Positions 21,255 to 33,801 of a stretch of 64,000 nucleotides of DNA are shown piece after piece; the first letter of the stretch is position 1, and every line of letters starts with the position of its first letter. The DNA lies in contig CP053153.1 in NCBI GenBank assembly GCA_014607495.2, positions 13,888,001 through 13,952,000 on the forward strand, read 5' to 3'. A model generated the notes under the pieces. The model was given only the letters and a program-made list of their open reading frames with translations. It made no database searches and was not told the DNA's origin. The position numbers and the translations under genes are program-made. The stretch comes from Carposina sasakii (taxonomy: Eukaryota; Arthropoda; Insecta; Lepidoptera; Carposinidae).

Positions 21255-21420
21255 TACAGGGTGTAACAGAAAGGGTATTTTAAGCGAAATGCTACGAAGA
21301 TAGCCCACTATAGGGAATACGTCTACGAAATTTCAGACTGAAAAACGAATATTTAATTTTCCATACAAAAGATAAACTTTATTTAAAATTATGGAAATCG
21401 TCAGCCCCTTAAATGATATT
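21255..21420 (+). mobile_element. Family D element, left half only
   Basis: TACAGGGTGTAACAGAAAGG, TTTTAAGCGAAATGCTACG and TAGCCCACTATAGGGAATAC match the D left arm. No matching right arm is found, so the copy is truncated or diverged. Confidence 0.65.
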
Positions 21421-22284
21421 CTGAAAAACATCCTTAAACTACTGCCAGCCTGGTACATACATCTGCTAAGTCAAACCAATGCGCAAGCGAGCGCGCTTAA
21501 CTTCTGATCGCCTGGTACATCTAGTAGGTAAGTTTAGTTCCGGCCGCCCGCGCTTTGTCGCGCGAGCCGACAGCGCACGGCAGCCTTTGAAGCGTTAATT
21601 TTTAATTGGAAGAGGTATTAAACAAAATTAAAAAGAATGTATGAATTCACCTACCTTTTACCACAATTCCTAGACAACAATGTACGTAATACACTGCACT
21701 GCAATCCAGTTTAAAAAATTTCCACCTACACACTACACACAAAGTCGCCGTCGTTTCGTAATGGTAATAAACTTCTCAAAGTATTCTCTACATCAAAACA
21801 TTGCAAGTGTCTACAAAGCTGCCTTCTAGCTATCTTCATGAAGAGTAGGTACGCCAAACCAAATTATGGTTGACGACGACGCCGACGAAAAAACAAAGTA
21901 CCTACGTATAGAGTCCTTTATAATAATTACTCGTATATCCGTTGTATAATATAAGCGTAAGATCCCTTTCGTTACTAGAGTTGTTAAATTCCACAAAATG
22001 TTACAAAATATAACTTTTTAAAGTGAGTCAACTGCACTGTATCATTCCTTGTAGAGTAATGTATCATATTCATTCGGCATCCAACATTAGTATGATCCCG
22101 AAAACTTCTCTGTACGAACTTTCCTAGCGGAATGTTATATATACTTACTCATCTCTGACTATCTCCTGTCCTGTTCTAACTCGTGCTACTACAAATACAT
22201 CGTATGTGAACGACTACAAAACGGTACATGGCAGTAAAATGTACTGGAATGTCTCTAAAAAGTATGTATGTACTGTGCAGATGC

Positions 22285-22475
22285 GGGGCTTCACTAGAAT
22301 AAACTTCGCTCTTTCCGTGCATGTCGTAAGAGTCGACTAAGGAATCACAGGCGATAAACTAGCAACTTGTCACTGACCATTTACATCTATCTCCGTTGTG
22401 CTAAGCGTGGCTGTGCGCTCTCCTTTATGATCCTGTAGTTCTGGCTTCCCCATGTCGGGATCCCAGCCGTGTGTA
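22285..22475 (+). repeat. A2 dispersed repeat
   Basis: GGGGCTTCACTAGAATAAAC, CATGTCGTAAGAGTCGACTA, GGCGATAAACTAGCAACTTG, GTTCTGGCTTCCCCATG. Other copies are at 52355 and 60978. Confidence 0.7.
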
Positions 22476-23980
22476 AATGTGTTAGGTACTTATAATACTT
22501 CTAACTAAAGCCATCTAGTTACCCTTATTATATATATCCTAATGATTAGTTACTATGCCCTATCTTAAGAAAAAACAGTGAGATTTTTTCTCCACGCGAG
22601 TTTTGGGTCGTTTTGATTTTCGTAGTTTGCTACGAAACTACGACTCGTAGTATTTCGTAGTAACCCGGTAATTTGTATGCAAGAAGTAACATTTTGTCTG
22701 GGAGCTGACTAAGCAAATTCAGCTTAGTCTTAAGACAACAGACTGCTTGGAACTATAATACCCACCTAACTTTATAAGGAGGTTTAAGTTTTATACTACA
22801 GAGGAGCTAGTTTACGCGTTTCTGTCTATGGATTACAAAAAATATGTAAATTTGTTACATGTAAAAGCTGCAAAGCGTATACTAAAACTTTCATACCTTT
22901 ATGTACCTACATGCAATCATTAGTAGCCTTTTTCCCCCCGAACGAAACCGTAATTTTGTTTCATATATACAAAATCCCACGCCTAATGGACGAATACTGA
23001 AACGTCACTGAAATACAACAAACACGTACTCGTATGTTTATCATAAGCCGTTAGATATTTGGGGGATGTTTTAGTAATCGGCCGTAAGTACCATAGGGGT
23101 AGGCAAAAACTATAGATCTCCATGTATTATTTAATTTTAGTCGTAGAGATCGTGGGTTCAAATGTCACTCGGGTGAAAAAATATTTCATTTCTTTATTAA
23201 TAATTTTTATATCATTTAGTAATTTTGTTATGCCTCAGACTACACTCACATTATCAGGAGTAACTTTGTACTTGGTGTCGCGTTGTTTAAATTTCCCGCG
23301 ACATGGTGCCGCCGTTATATTTCGAAAACGTTTTGGGCGTTGCCAGTCTTGCCGGGATTTCGTCTTTTTGGCACCAAGATTACCTTTTATGGTAATGAAA
23401 TCTCCAAAATTCACGCCGGGCGGGGACATTGAAATATTAACCAATTGCAAGGCCATTCTAGGCTGAGGTCAATAACCGTGCGGGTTAGGTACATGACAAG
23501 GCTTGTTGCCTCGAGCGCAGGATCGGCTGATTACCAAAGCTTGTCTTAAAGGGTTAGGAACTAGCTTGAAGCCTAAGTTTTAATTCCTCGTTCCTTACTT
23601 ATTATAAGTATTACCTTTTCTGCTGTTTTTGTAATTCAAATAGTCGCAATTGTGCAACTAATTAATTTAACTGTGATAAGTGTCGCCACTTCGAACTAGG
23701 TTCGGTGGCGATTTGGATTTGGATTATTCCAAAGATTCGGTTGTACCATCAAGTTACCCTAGACCCGAAAATTACCTTAACGGGAATTGACCCGCCGAGC
23801 TCACCCACACCTGCCGAGCATCCCGGCGGACTTTTCGCATCACTGCCTACCAGATCGGCTGCTACCGCTGCTTTGGGATACGTCTCGCCCAAAGTTACAT
23901 GGTCTCACTTGTAAACAATTTTAATATTAATTTAATAAATTAGTCTCGTTGTTCAAAAATTGTTTTTTTATTTTAATCCT
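22476..23980. other. No gene found; possible LTR remnant near the right end
   Basis: Frames of 114 (23122-23466) and 69 codons (23705-23914) exist but resemble no known protein. An AATAAA at about 23931 just before the tRNA-related structure could be the poly(A) signal of a degraded LTR. Confidence 0.4.
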
Positions 23981-23984
23981 TTAG

Positions 23985-24104
23985 TAGGGGAAGAAGGACC
24001 CACGACCCTGAGATTAAGAGTCTCATGCTCTACCGACTGAGCTAGCCGGGCCCCACGTTGGGCGCCAATGAAACGCTGTCCCCTTCTTCCCCTACTACAG
24101 GCAA
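23985..24104 (-). mobile_element. Retrotransposon primer-binding site fused to half a tRNA-Lys, between inverted arms
   Basis: On the minus strand, 24067-24050 is an 18-nt primer-binding site complementary to the tRNA-Lys(CTT) 3' end, including the non-genomic CCA. It runs directly into tRNA-Lys nucleotides 1-54 in sense orientation (24051-23998), including CTAGCTCAGTCGGTAGAGC and anticodon CTT. Box B is lost. The unit is enclosed by inverted arms GTAGGGGAAGAAGG (from 23984) and CCTTCTTCCCCTAC (to about 24096). This is not a working tRNA gene. It looks like an aberrant product of reverse transcription of a Gypsy-type element. Confidence 0.75.
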
Positions 24105-25105
24105 GAAGTGGACAGGTCCAGTTAATTTCTTTAATTAACAAATGTCTATGGTTGAGTGTGATTAAAGTTTGATACGGGTTAAAATCTTTGTTAAAACAGT
24201 TAACTCTCTCAGACAGCTGCCACATCTAGTGTCTCTATACATGTCATGTGGCATACAGAGGGGTAAGTTCTGTAAAACTTGTCCGACTGTTTGTAATTTT
24301 AAAGTAGAGAGTTACACGTAGGTAGCGGCTTTATGAGTTTTGTTGGATCCAGCAGAGTCGTTAGTCCCAGTCAGTAGCCCTGCGCATGATATGTGGCCGA
24401 ATGTTTTGTTTTGAAAGTTTTCAATTATTGTCCTTGTTTTATGATCTGAAATTCAACATCATGTTTAAATGTAAGTACTTACTGCTTTTCATTGAAAGTG
24501 GATGATAATTTCAAGACTTTTTGACTGTCGGGTAATTATATGTTTCATTGTTTCCACAACAATTAAAAGAGACAGCATGTTACTAATTTATTGGACCTTA
24601 ACTAAGTTCAACGTAGAGTTTTACCTTGTATCTATTTAAATGGTTAGATTTGTCACCACTTTCGGTTGGCAGGACAACATTTACTATAGACCCTAAATCA
24701 ATTTGTAGAGAACAGTGTGAGCAGGTGTTAGCTTATTCACTATCAGGTGAAATTGCAGTCACAAAAAACCTCATAAAAACTACTTTAACAATATGTATGA
24801 CAAGCAGTGGAGGAAGCCTATGTTCAGCAGTAAAATTGACGGCTGAACTGACGATGTACCTATGGCAAGTACTTATATTATTAGTCGTTAGTAACAACTT
24901 GTTAGTGCGCTTACTGTTTTACGTTGTAATTTATATCTTAAAATAATTGTTACCTAGTTTTCGCGATAAAAATCTACTCTTCGTGGCCTACGTTTTGTAT
25001 AGTTTCCTACAATGTGAGCGCAGTCTGTTTTCGCTTGACGTATTCTCTTCATTCAGTGCAGAGGGTTGCTTCCCTCACGATCTACCCTCCGGAGCCTACT
25101 TCCGT
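24105..25105. other. No gene found
   Basis: A 106-codon plus frame (24626-24946) has no recognisable domain. Confidence 0.5.
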
Positions 25106-25167
25106 GACGTCACATTAATCTCTCGCCTCCTTCCGGCAGGCGAGCGTTTAGCTTTGTGATAGAGATA
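25106..25167 (+). repeat. Family K repeat, copy 1
   Basis: GTCACATTAATCTCTCGCC, TTCCGGCAGGCGAGCG and TTAGCTTTGTGATAGAGATA match the segment at 25628-25685. Confidence 0.6.
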
Positions 25168-25627
25168 CCAATTTTAAAAAGACTGAACATGTGGATGATA
25201 AAGGAGCAATAGAATTCGATAATAACAAATGGTAGGGATACTAGATGATATGTTACAAAAAATTACGGTCGCACATTTCTATGAATATCAAAGCGCTACA
25301 AAAATTGCACAATTATCTCTATATCGCATTGAGTTTGCCATTAAAACGCGAGATATGTAAGTACAACTACCCTATTACAATATATACCTGCAGGTACATA
25401 TTACACATTCGTCCTAGGGATTAGCACTGTTGGTAATCATACTAGTGAGTTTATGAGCTGAAGGTCCTAAGTACGTAAGGTGAATATCTATGTCTATCAT
25501 ATTTTTAATTTGATTGTTAGAAACCCACTAGGTAAGTGTTTTGAAATTTATCTAACGCTGTGTGCTTGCTGTTCTCTCTTATCTCTTTTCACGTTATTTT
25601 TGTGGCACTATATGTCTGGTTTTTATG

Positions 25628-25685
25628 CCGTCACATTAATCTCGCAGTCTTCCGGCGGGCGAGAACGACTAGCTTTGTGAAGATA
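25628..25685 (+). repeat. Family K repeat, copy 2
   Basis: CGTCACATTAATCTCGCAG, TTCCGGCGGGCGAGAACG and CTAGCTTTGTGAAGATAAAA, about 520 bp downstream of copy 1 and in the same orientation. Confidence 0.6.
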
Positions 25686-27354
25686 AAACAAGCTTACCGT
25701 TATTACCAGTTTTGTTAATACTAAGCACATAATATTTTATAGATTAGGTACTGAAGGCGTCTGAACAAAACTTCCAATAAATAAATAACGAAAAGTTGGC
25801 CAATCGTAAAAAGATTTAAATAATAATAAAAGACAGTTCATTTATGTGTAGGTCTTATGATATCGTGACATATCATGCGCCATGTTTCTATGCCGCTACG
25901 AGTACACGATTCACCCCAGTTCAAGGAAAAACACATTTGACATGTTGCACTTGAATCCGTTTACATCCCTATGAATATTTCCTTCGCGTGTCTTACATCC
26001 TTACCCTAGCTGTGAATTTAGTATTAATATTCCCCGACCTCCCCAGCGGCTTGAGACAGATCACTTTCCCTTATCTTGGCCCGATTTTCCATCATTAATT
26101 TTTTCCCCTACCTCCTCTTACCAAACATTTTCTTACAGTTCGACATGGATATGAATGCGCGTGGCCGGTATTGGTACTATTATAACACTGTTCGAAAATT
26201 ATCAGATTCTACGAAGACAGTAGCGTCGTCTAAGATTTTCCTGTTAATGCTTGTTTATCAAGGGAATTGATCGTGACCAATCAACCACGATGACGGTCAT
26301 CTATTTGACATGGGTAACAAATAAATAATTGTTAATAAGGTTTTCGTGATGTTTACACGAAAATTGTATCATTAGGTTAGGAAGATAGGATGTTAATCAT
26401 TTACATCGGTCACGGAGAGAAAACACCCACGTATCTAGAAAACTTTTATTGTTCAATAGGCTTTTTTGATGGAAACGGTAGAAGTAGAAAGTTATGGGAT
26501 AGTGTTTCAAATACGAAGTCGCTGCCCCTAACTCGTCAAATAAAAAAAGAAGACTCTCAATTGGTAACTACCTATATTATCTACCATACTACTACGAGTA
26601 TGTATTTAAATTCTTCCTTGCAAAAGTTTATACATAAGTATATGACATACGTTCAAGAAGTCAATAAAAAGAACTCGGCGAACTCTAAGGAGTGAACTAG
26701 TGGTGAACTACTCGAGTTCCTCAGAGCAAATGTAATGAACTATTAAGAACTTATGAAGTGAAGCTCCGAGCCACTTTAAACTTAGTTAATGTAAATAGGA
26801 ACACTTAAGTTTTAACTGTAATAAAGTAAGTGCGCTATTTTAGGAAAGTAAATGAGAAAATTGTCTAGAGAAACGTTTTTGTATGTCATAACATAAGTTA
26901 AGAGCAATCACAGATTTTGTTAGTAAATGAGGATAAAAAAATCGCAGAACAAGCAATTGTGCATATGAAGGTAAAAATATCTATAACTAACTAAAATCTA
27001 CATAAAACTTTAAGTATTGTCGAGGTTGGTTGACCACCACGGGTGCTTTAGAGAAAGGTCAACCGTTCTCTATGTTCATGTAGCGTGCCCGCTCAAAATG
27101 CTGGCTGCCTTGAAAATGATGCTTGGGCCACAACAGCAACTAACTAAGCTACCTTGACATGTGTCTCTATACTTTGGAGAAAAAATAAGTTTCATTATTA
27201 TTGCACTAATGACAATTATTATATAATTATTATGAAATTAGTAGCTGGAACTGAATTCGGAATTTCGTATTTATTACCTATGCCTTTCATTGAGTTTTGT
27301 TCTCTACATCTATAATAGTTTACAGTAGGCCGTAGCCTCACTCCTTCAATTCAA
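25686..27354. other. No gene found
   Basis: Frames of 64 and 101 codons (26076 and 26390, plus) have no recognisable domain. Confidence 0.5.
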
Positions 27355-27495
27355 TTTTTGTTAATGGCCACAATTGTGTCGGGCACAATGATTGCCTCAC
27401 TCCTTATCACGTGGGACTTAATAGACTGACTGGTGAAAAGTGCATGTGTAGTTTGCACACTTCTGCCCAACCTCTCTGTGGGATAATGTTACTAT
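27355..27495 (+). repeat. Family H dispersed repeat
   Basis: CACGTGGGACTTAATAGACT, GACTGGTGAAAAGTGCATG and CTTCTGCCCAACCTCTCTG match 7745-7930. Confidence 0.65.
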
Positions 27496-28630
27496 ACCTA
27501 TATATATGTATATATGTAGTTTACGGTAAAAACCCGTAGAGTTCTAACCGTTTAAAAAGGGCTGTATTTAGAACTCGCTGTATTATTTAAAGTAAATTGC
27601 TCGCAGCCTGCAAACTAATCACAACCAGCAGGTGGTAGGTGGTGGGTCCTCGCCAGTGGTTGTGAAAAACACGCTTGTCAAACTGTCTGCCCGAACGAGT
27701 GTCGGGACGCGGCGGGGTCTACACACGGCTTGATAGTATGGACAACATTTTCCGAATTCGTAGTGAATGAGGAGCGCAAAGGACAGAGAAAAATGGCGTA
27801 GTAAAAAAGCCCTTACACAGCAGTGGATGCTGGAAGTTGTATAGATAGAAAGGTAGAAGAAAGAAAAATTAAGAGAATAATTGGCATACTTGTTTTTATA
27901 GATTAGAAACCGGACTTTTTCTTTGTAGAATCTAGATGGGCATCTTAACAGAAATAGACAGGTGCGATAGGTGAAAATAAGGAAGATGAGGTTTATGGGA
28001 AAAGCGTATCGAGCCAGGGAGCGAGGAGGCTACCAATGCAGGGGATGGGTGCGAACTGTGGAAACCCTTTGCCTTATCTCTGTACTTCAGTTAAAAGACG
28101 TTATTCTTATTAGCACTGGAATACCAGACTCACACTAATCATACATGTTGTTTTAATTATATTTTACTTTACATACAAGTGTCTTTTGCACACCTGTTTA
28201 TTAATTTCATGTCAGTATGACAACCTTTAGGTGGCTGTGTAACATGCATCGCGAGGCACGTAGGAGGCACGTGACAGCTTCTCTCCCGCTGCAGCCGATA
28301 TTTTCCGAAAGCCTTCCGCTCCAAACTGACGGCGCGCCATGCATGCACCAGCTCAGCGAACGGTGCAGTGTGATAACTAGATATGGTTTTTAAACTGATG
28401 CGATTAGGATTTTTTCCTATGTTGCCAAGTAAAGGACCGCTTTTTAATGACCAGATAAACTTGATGTTAACTTTCTATAGAACTTGACAAGATACTCTAT
28501 CAACTTTATACTTTAGATAGGTAATCTGACCATTGGAAAAATTGGCCCTAAATAGATTATGTGAACGCGGTTCACAAGATCACGGTACCACTTCACATGA
28601 TTTCTCTACCTGTACAATTTTATCCATTTA

Positions 28631-28879
28631 CTAGCAGCCGCCCACGAGTTCGTCCGCGTGAGGGGGCGTTGTACCCGTGCGAAGCCGGGCAGGTTGTTGT
28701 ATAGACTGTAGCCTTCCTTGGTAAATGGGCTATCTAACACTGAAAGAATTTTTCAAATCAGACCAGTAGTTCCTGAGATTAGCGCGTTCAAACAAACAAA
28801 CAAACAAACAAACAAACTCTTCAGCTTTATAATATTATTATATATAATATATAATATTAATATATATAATAAGTATAGA
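28631..28879 (-). mobile_element. Short non-autonomous Helitron
   Basis: On the minus strand it starts TCTATACTT, has a (GTTT)n tract and TTAGATAGCCCATTTACC, and ends with a GACGAACTCGTGGGCGGC hairpin region and CTAG (28634-28631). Close in sequence to 17778-18000, hence recent. Confidence 0.85.
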
Positions 28880-29379
28880 TTAGATTTTTTTATAATTTTT
28901 TGTCAGTCGAGGATACTAAGATATCTATCTATTATTTACTTTCCTAATGTACGGAAAAACAGTTGGTAATATTTTGACAATTCTAGATCGAAAGTGGTGA
29001 TGATGGTTAATACTGTAGAGTTCGACTCAAAGAAAACTAAAAATGCTATTTTTCAAAGCTGTGATACTGCTTGTAACTATGTTTAGTTTGTGTAGTGGAT
29101 ATTTTTGATGCACAAGATTTTTATTTTGCATTATTAAATAGTGCTGTTAGAAGCATGGCCGCTGTACACGGACGTGGGCTGATTTTATAATATTTTAGAC
29201 TAGCTGTTTCCTGTGACTACCTCCATGTAAGTGGACTTTAGAATTAATGAAAAACTTAAACTTTCAAAAGCTATTTCAACAAGTAACCTAGTAGTAGCAA
29301 CTGGTACATATATTTTTAAGTTTTCTGAAGTTTGTGCATGCTACAAGATAAAAAGATTCTCATTGACAGGTTTTTTTTA
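28880..29379. other. No gene found
   Basis: AT-rich with no recognisable feature. Confidence 0.5.
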
Positions 29380-29475
29380 AAAATATTAAATAGGCTTACG
29401 CTTGACCACAACGCGCCTGATGGTAAGCACCGTTGCAGTCTAAGATGGAGCGCGCTTGCCTAAAAGAAACCGGTT
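29380..29475 (+). repeat. SINE-like dispersed fragment
   Basis: GCCTGATGGTAAGCACCG, GCAGTCTAAGATGGAGCGCG and CTTGCCTAAAAGAAACC resemble a lepidopteran repeat known to me by its GATGGTAAGC and AAGATGGAGC blocks. Only one copy here. Confidence 0.45.
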
Positions 29476-31489
29476 TACTCTCGACTTGAAGAAGAAGTTT
29501 CATATGAAAAGGTAGTAATTAAAAGAAATATATGTTGATTAAATCATAATTTAATATGTGTGTTAATCATGATGTTTTAACAATATTAAACCTCGACGTT
29601 TTAATATTTTCTCTTGCTTTTGCCAAGCTTTTACCAATGTCTACCACCGAATTTGAATTTTTCGTTACATTGAAACCTGATCGGTAGGCAAAGGCAGTGT
29701 GGGACAAAGTCTAGCCTCGCAGTCTGAGGCACGTATATACAATCACGAGTTCTTTCCGCTCGGTTGGCAATACTGCTTCAGCTTTAGTAGAAGTTACTTG
29801 TGTAAAATGTTGCTTCTTGTTCCAGAGAGAACCAGGTGATTGGTGATAGTTTACAGCTTGTCATCACCACTCCTTAGACTACTGACAAAAAAAGCAATTT
29901 TAAAGCTATACTTACATGTAATGAATTTTATGACTATCTTATCCTGAAATGCAGGTGTAGATTTAGCAAACTTTTAAATTTCCTTGAAGAGCAATATCGC
30001 TACTCTATATCAATACTTATAATTGTAAGCAAGTCAATCAATACAGTCGCACATAAGTTACTGATCCAGCTCATGCGATAGATCGCCGCAAGCGAGTCAT
30101 TTTCAGCTATAAATATTGTGCAGTGAGTTGTCAACGGTAGCTAACTAGAAGCTAGCACTGGACACGCAATCTATATGTCTTGGTATAAATAGAAATACAA
30201 TCGACGTCAACTTTGATACATGAAATCAATATGTTTGTACACTATACAAGTAAGCAACAATGTATATTCCAATCACGATTTGGGGTCGAATACATAAACA
30301 ACATGTTGAGGTCCATCATGAAGCAGTTATAGAGTAGAGATGTGATTATTCTGAATTCTTAAGGCACACAAACAAATGTTAAATAATAAAAAAAAAACAA
30401 GAAAATGTACCAAGCTCATTAATGTGTTGTCAGGGGATAAGTGATTATATGGCGGAATAATAAGTAATTTTCTGATCCTATTTTGACCTGAAGCAATACC
30501 TACATAAAATTTTAATGTGCCCCGGCTGTATCCGATTTTAAAGCATTACCTACTTGGTCTGAGGATTTCACGTGTAGATGCGAAACCTATCTCTCTTACC
30601 CACCTCAACGCCTGCTGAGTTCGAATAGGTAATTAGGTACGTTGTTTTGTTAGGCAAACTCCACGTTGTAACTAGTTGTAAGGTTCTGGTACCGTACAAA
30701 TTGTTCCCCTAGCACCGGCTTTTCTAAACAAGACATAACTTGTGGGAATATTCCTGAAAGTTCCGACGAATTCGTCAAATTTTCAGTCGAGTATGGTATT
30801 CACAATTTATCTTGAATATGAGTGAGGTGTTTACTGTAGTAGTTTTTATTGAATGGGATATTAATCAATACGATAAGTAAATAAAAGTCATTTTGTGTCT
30901 ATCAGTTTGTTTGTTTAGCAGATAAACTATTTTGACCAGTATACTACACGTAATTTAATTATATTATTTACTAAAAAGTAATGCCATCCAATGCGTGGGT
31001 TGACATCAGGCAGGCAGCCGGCCGTAAAACTAACGCCAAATCGAATTTCGAAAGAAACTATATTGCGTCGACCCCAAAAATAATGGTAAGTACAAGGGCA
31101 GAATGATAACACATTTATTGCAAAATTTTACCCTAATACATGTACTTTCACGCAATTTAAATCTGACATACTTAACGAATTAATCACACATATATTTGCG
31201 TAACGGTATATATATTCTTAAAATTTATATAAAAAAATTCCGAACGCCGCATCAAAGGCATAACGCAAACGTTTTCGTAAACAAATTTCACCGGATGACA
31301 CGAGAACTTCTTCAGAAGCACGCAACGAATCCAAACTCACAAACATCCCAACTGGGGTGACTATTACTTGTCCATTTTAAGGATATCGTTGACGTCTAGT
31401 CGGTTTACTTTTATGCCATCGTGTTTGCAAGTAGATTTAAGTTTCATCATAGCATGAATCTGATGTTCTCAAACATAGAATCAACGACG
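29476..31489. other. No gene found
   Basis: No convincing exon or repeat copy. Confidence 0.5.
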
Positions 31490-32866
31490 GGCCACTGATA
31501 ACCAACAGCTGACAGTATTAACCTTATTGGACTTCAGCAGTGCGTTTAACTGTGTTGACTATGACATCCTACTTGCCATCCTACGCTCTCTTAACGTATC
31601 TCCTCTGGTTACTGAATGGTTCAATTCATACTTAAATGGTCGTCAGCAATGCGTGCGCGTTGACGATTTTACATCACACTGGTGTAGCATCACGGCGGGC
31701 GTACCCCAGGGCGCCGTACTGTCACCCCTGCTCTTTTCAATTTCATCAACTCTGTTTCGGAAATGTTAACCTCTTACTTTCATCTCTACGCTGATGACCT
31801 TCAGCTTTATAGACATTTTAACGTTAAAAATGTAAGGTTAGCTATGAAGGAGATGAACGAGGACTTGGTGCGCATTCGGGATTGGGCGAAATCATTTGGC
31901 CTGTTAGTCAACCCGGGTAAATCCCAAGCCATAATCATAGGTAGTAGACATAATCTGAACATCTTGCGGCAGTCGGATATTCCGCAATTGTTTTATGACC
32001 AGATCCCGATTCCCTTCACAGATACGGTCAAAAACCTAGGGGTCATATTTGACAGCACAATGTCGTGGACAGCTCAGGTTGGCGAAGTAAGTAGGAGGGT
32101 GCACTCATCCTTTCATTCGCTTAAGCATCTTCAGAACTTTCTGCCTTTTAAAACTAAAATAAGTCTTGCCCAGACCCTTATTCTCCCTCTTATTGATTAT
32201 GCGGATGTTTGCTATCTCGACGCCAATGAGGAGCTGCTAAATAAACTCGAACGTCTACAGAATTTAGGTATCCGATTTATATACGGACTACGTAAATTTG
32301 ATCACGTATCTCACTTTCGTAAAGAGTTAAAATGGCTCCCGATTCGTTTTCGCCGGAATACTCATCTATTAACACTCCTTTTTAAAATTTTAAATTATCG
32401 TTTTTCTCCATTATATCTCAGTGAGCGCTTTAAATATCTCTTTTCAAGAGATCGGCCTCTCCGATCCAATACGGCATCACTGCTACAAACTCCCCGATTT
32501 AATTCTGGGGCTTTTGGGTATTCTTTCTCGGTTCGGGCGGTTAAGCTCTGGAATGAATTACCCCACACGGTTAGAGATTGTCACACTGTTGGTACATTTA
32601 GGGAAAAGCTGAAGGATCACTACCTGTCCATTATATGAATATGCTGTCATTTGCTTTTTCTCCTTTTTTTTCTTAATGTAGTTCTGTAGTTTCTTAGAAT
32701 TTGTTTAATTGCACATGTTACCCTGTTGTTAACAATTTCTCTTTACTTGCTTGGCTTGCTGGAAGAGATCTCTGGTAGAGATAAGCTTGCCATTGTACAT
32801 GCATCTCTTCTTTAATGTTGTATGCCATATTTCTTTTTGTGTATGTGCAATAAAGAATAAAGAATC
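31490..32866 (+). pseudogene. 5'-truncated CR1/Jockey-type LINE with a frameshifted reverse transcriptase
   Basis: The translation starts inside the reverse transcriptase (QQLTVLTLLDFSSAFN), continues DYDILLAIL and AGVPQGAVLSPLLFS, and breaks at about 31740 by a one-base loss. It resumes in the next frame as NSVSEMLTSYFHLYADDLQL with the catalytic YADD (about 31787-31798). The rest is intact to the stop at 32636-32638: KSQAIIIGS, VKNLGVIFDSTMSW, LERLQNLGIRFIYGL and SFSVRAVKLWNELP. The 3' UTR ends in repeated AATAAAG at about 32850-32866. The endonuclease and the N-terminal RT are absent. Only one frameshift in about 380 codons, so the copy is fairly young. It cannot move by itself. Confidence 0.9.
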
Positions 32867-33492
32867 TCGTCTAAGTTGAACACCCATTATACCTCCGCTA
32901 TTTGAAAGGGCTTTTGACAGCAATACGTATTGAATATCGGTCAAATTTAACACTAAAGTGGTTTTTGTAATAATATGGAATTACCTAAGTTTACATATAA
33001 CATAGGTAATCAGATAACGAATCAGGTATTAATACCCGTGTATAATGTATTGCTCTTAACATTACAATGCTTATCGAATATATTGCAAATTGAGTAGGTT
33101 TTTCTTAATTTAAGAGTTTATATTTTCAGTAACATTATAGTCACCCTACTATTAACCCCATACTTTTCAACTTCTCGCAGATTTATTACTCATATTAATA
33201 CTCGTTTATTTTAGGGAACAGGTGAAAAGTGATGGAACACTTCGGAAACTTGGAGCGTTTTCAGCCTTTGAAGTGTTCAGCCAGGGGTGTATCGGAAAGC
33301 CGAGTAATCGCTTTCTAAACGAACTTAATTGCTTTGAAATTACATGATATTGAGTTCAAACATCTTAAATATTCTTTTACGTATATTGTGCATCTACCAT
33401 GCTATCATTCCTGACTAAATAATTAAAATGTTTTTTAAAGAGAGATATTTTCCTAAATATAACCCTATACTTATGTACCTTTATACATAGTA
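32867..33492. other. No gene found
   Basis: No recognisable feature. Confidence 0.5.
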
Positions 33493-33801
33493 CATACATA
33501 CATATAATCACGCTTTTATCCCTTACGCGGTACGCAGAGCACCAAGGTAACATCATGGTGCCACTTCTGACCAATTTTGAGGGTATAGTTGAGATGTACA
33601 GCAGATGAGCAGCATAGAAAAAATATCTAGTATACTCGTATTACTGTTTTGTAGGCGATGGGATGACCACCTATACTAACTGAACTTGCACATCTCAACT
33701 ATACCCTCAAAATTGGTCAGAAGTGGCACCACGATGTTACCTTGGTGTTCTGCGTACCGCGTAAGGGATAAAAGCGTGATTATATGTATGTATGTATATA
33801 T
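33493..33801. repeat. Two family A fragments in inverted orientation (foldback)
   Basis: Arm 33493-33600 and arm 33690-33801 are inverse copies, separated by about 90 bp. Both share the same departures from the family consensus: TTACGCGGTACGCAGAGCAC and a shortened segment before GGTGCCACTTCTGACC. They therefore descend from one copy by inverted duplication. Confidence 0.85.

Noticed and set aside
23122..23466. 114-codon plus-strand frame
   Set aside because: No recognisable domain and no splice or repeat context to support it.
23998..24051. tRNA-Lys gene
   Set aside because: The 3' part is missing in sense orientation, box B is lost, and the neighbouring 3' sequence is in the opposite strand and carries CCA.
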